Source of the DNA: Tritrichomonas foetus
Taxonomy: Eukaryota; Parabasalia; Tritrichomonadida; Tritrichomonadidae
Length of the DNA stretch: 15,185 nucleotides
Reading direction: 5' to 3'
Assembly (NCBI GenBank): GCA_001839685.1
Contig: MLAK01001360.1
Location: 2,698-17,882, forward strand
Made by a program: the position numbers and the translations under genes. The notes beneath the pieces were generated by a model. The model was not told the origin of the DNA. It saw nothing but the letters and a program-made list of their open reading frames with translations, and did not search any database. The stretch's first letter is position 1; the number at the start of each line of letters is the position of its first letter. This document shows, in pieces, positions 15,030 through 15,185 of the stretch.

Positions 15030-15185
15030 TTAAAAACGATATATTTTGTGTACAGAATGTGAAATATCCAATAGTTTACCTATAATTTATCATTTTATTT
15101 TATAGAATAAAGCATGAAGAATTGTAAGACTAAAATACTTTTTCTACAATATTGTTATATATTATGTTTGAGTCATTACGACCCC
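15030..15185. other. 3' flank of the Tubby gene
   Basis: AT-rich sequence without a gene. A TAAA (15031-15034) lies two nt after the stop codon, matching the position of the trichomonad polyadenylation signal. AAAACGAT (15033-15040) also matches the trichomonad M3 promoter motif, but no downstream gene is visible to judge it. Confidence 0.4.

Noticed and set aside
15033..15040. AAAACGAT as an M3-type promoter element
   Set aside because: It lies three nt after the Tubby stop with no visible downstream gene, and similar ACGAT strings occur by chance elsewhere (for example near 5391 and 11535).
1..15185. tRNA, rRNA, CRISPR, bacterial operon or phage features
   Set aside because: No cloverleaf with a TTCGAA-type loop, no regularly spaced repeats, no ribosome-binding-site-led gene clusters; the gene content is eukaryotic.

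Overview
The window looks like nuclear DNA of a unicellular eukaryote, most likely a parabasalid (trichomonad) such as Trichomonas or Tritrichomonas. The evidence is: very AT-rich intergenic DNA; two intact intronless genes in the standard code (TGG for Trp, CAA/CAG for Gln); an initiator-like TCA motif 15-24 nt before several start codons; a Myb domain in an unexpected place; and a dense mix of Tc1, mariner and pogo-type DNA transposons. I could not test the taxon by any search.

Layout. Positions 1-11700 are a transposon and pseudogene graveyard. From left to right it holds a perfect 22-bp inverted repeat and a decayed pogo-like N-terminal fragment (127-545, +). Next is a nearly complete Tc1-type (DD34E) transposase pseudogene (800-2201, -) whose open frame continues into a C-terminal Myb/SANT DNA-binding domain. 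It is followed by a pogo/Tigger-like element (about 2265-3888, +; DD35D). An unidentified transposase-like remnant (3903-4295, -) and a second DDE-type remnant (5063-5521, +) come next. After that lie AT-rich spacer with a small Cys-rich ORF (6506-6622, -) and another remnant (7105-7407, -). A mariner element (7977-9260, +) is complete to its 28-bp terminal repeats and TA duplication, but its transposase is dead. Several unrecognised decayed coding stretches follow (9422-9975, 10217-10525, 10705-11141, 11376-11687), the last one crossed by an A45 run.

Positions 12123-15029 are the functional part: two intact, co-oriented, intronless genes. The first (426 aa) is a Glu/Lys/Arg-rich coiled-coil protein resembling the trichoplein/TPH-type proteins of ciliary microtubules. 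The second (299 aa) is a Tubby-family protein, recognisable from its C-terminal signature. Both families are linked to cilia and flagella, so the pair suggests a flagellar locus. They are 726 bp apart and each has its own initiator-like motif, so they are probably transcribed separately. An inverted repeat containing an E2F-like GCGCCAAA sequence lies about 115 bp upstream of the first gene.

Limits: all family calls rest on motifs read by eye, and frames in the decayed regions were translated by hand. No alignment, HMM or structure prediction was run.
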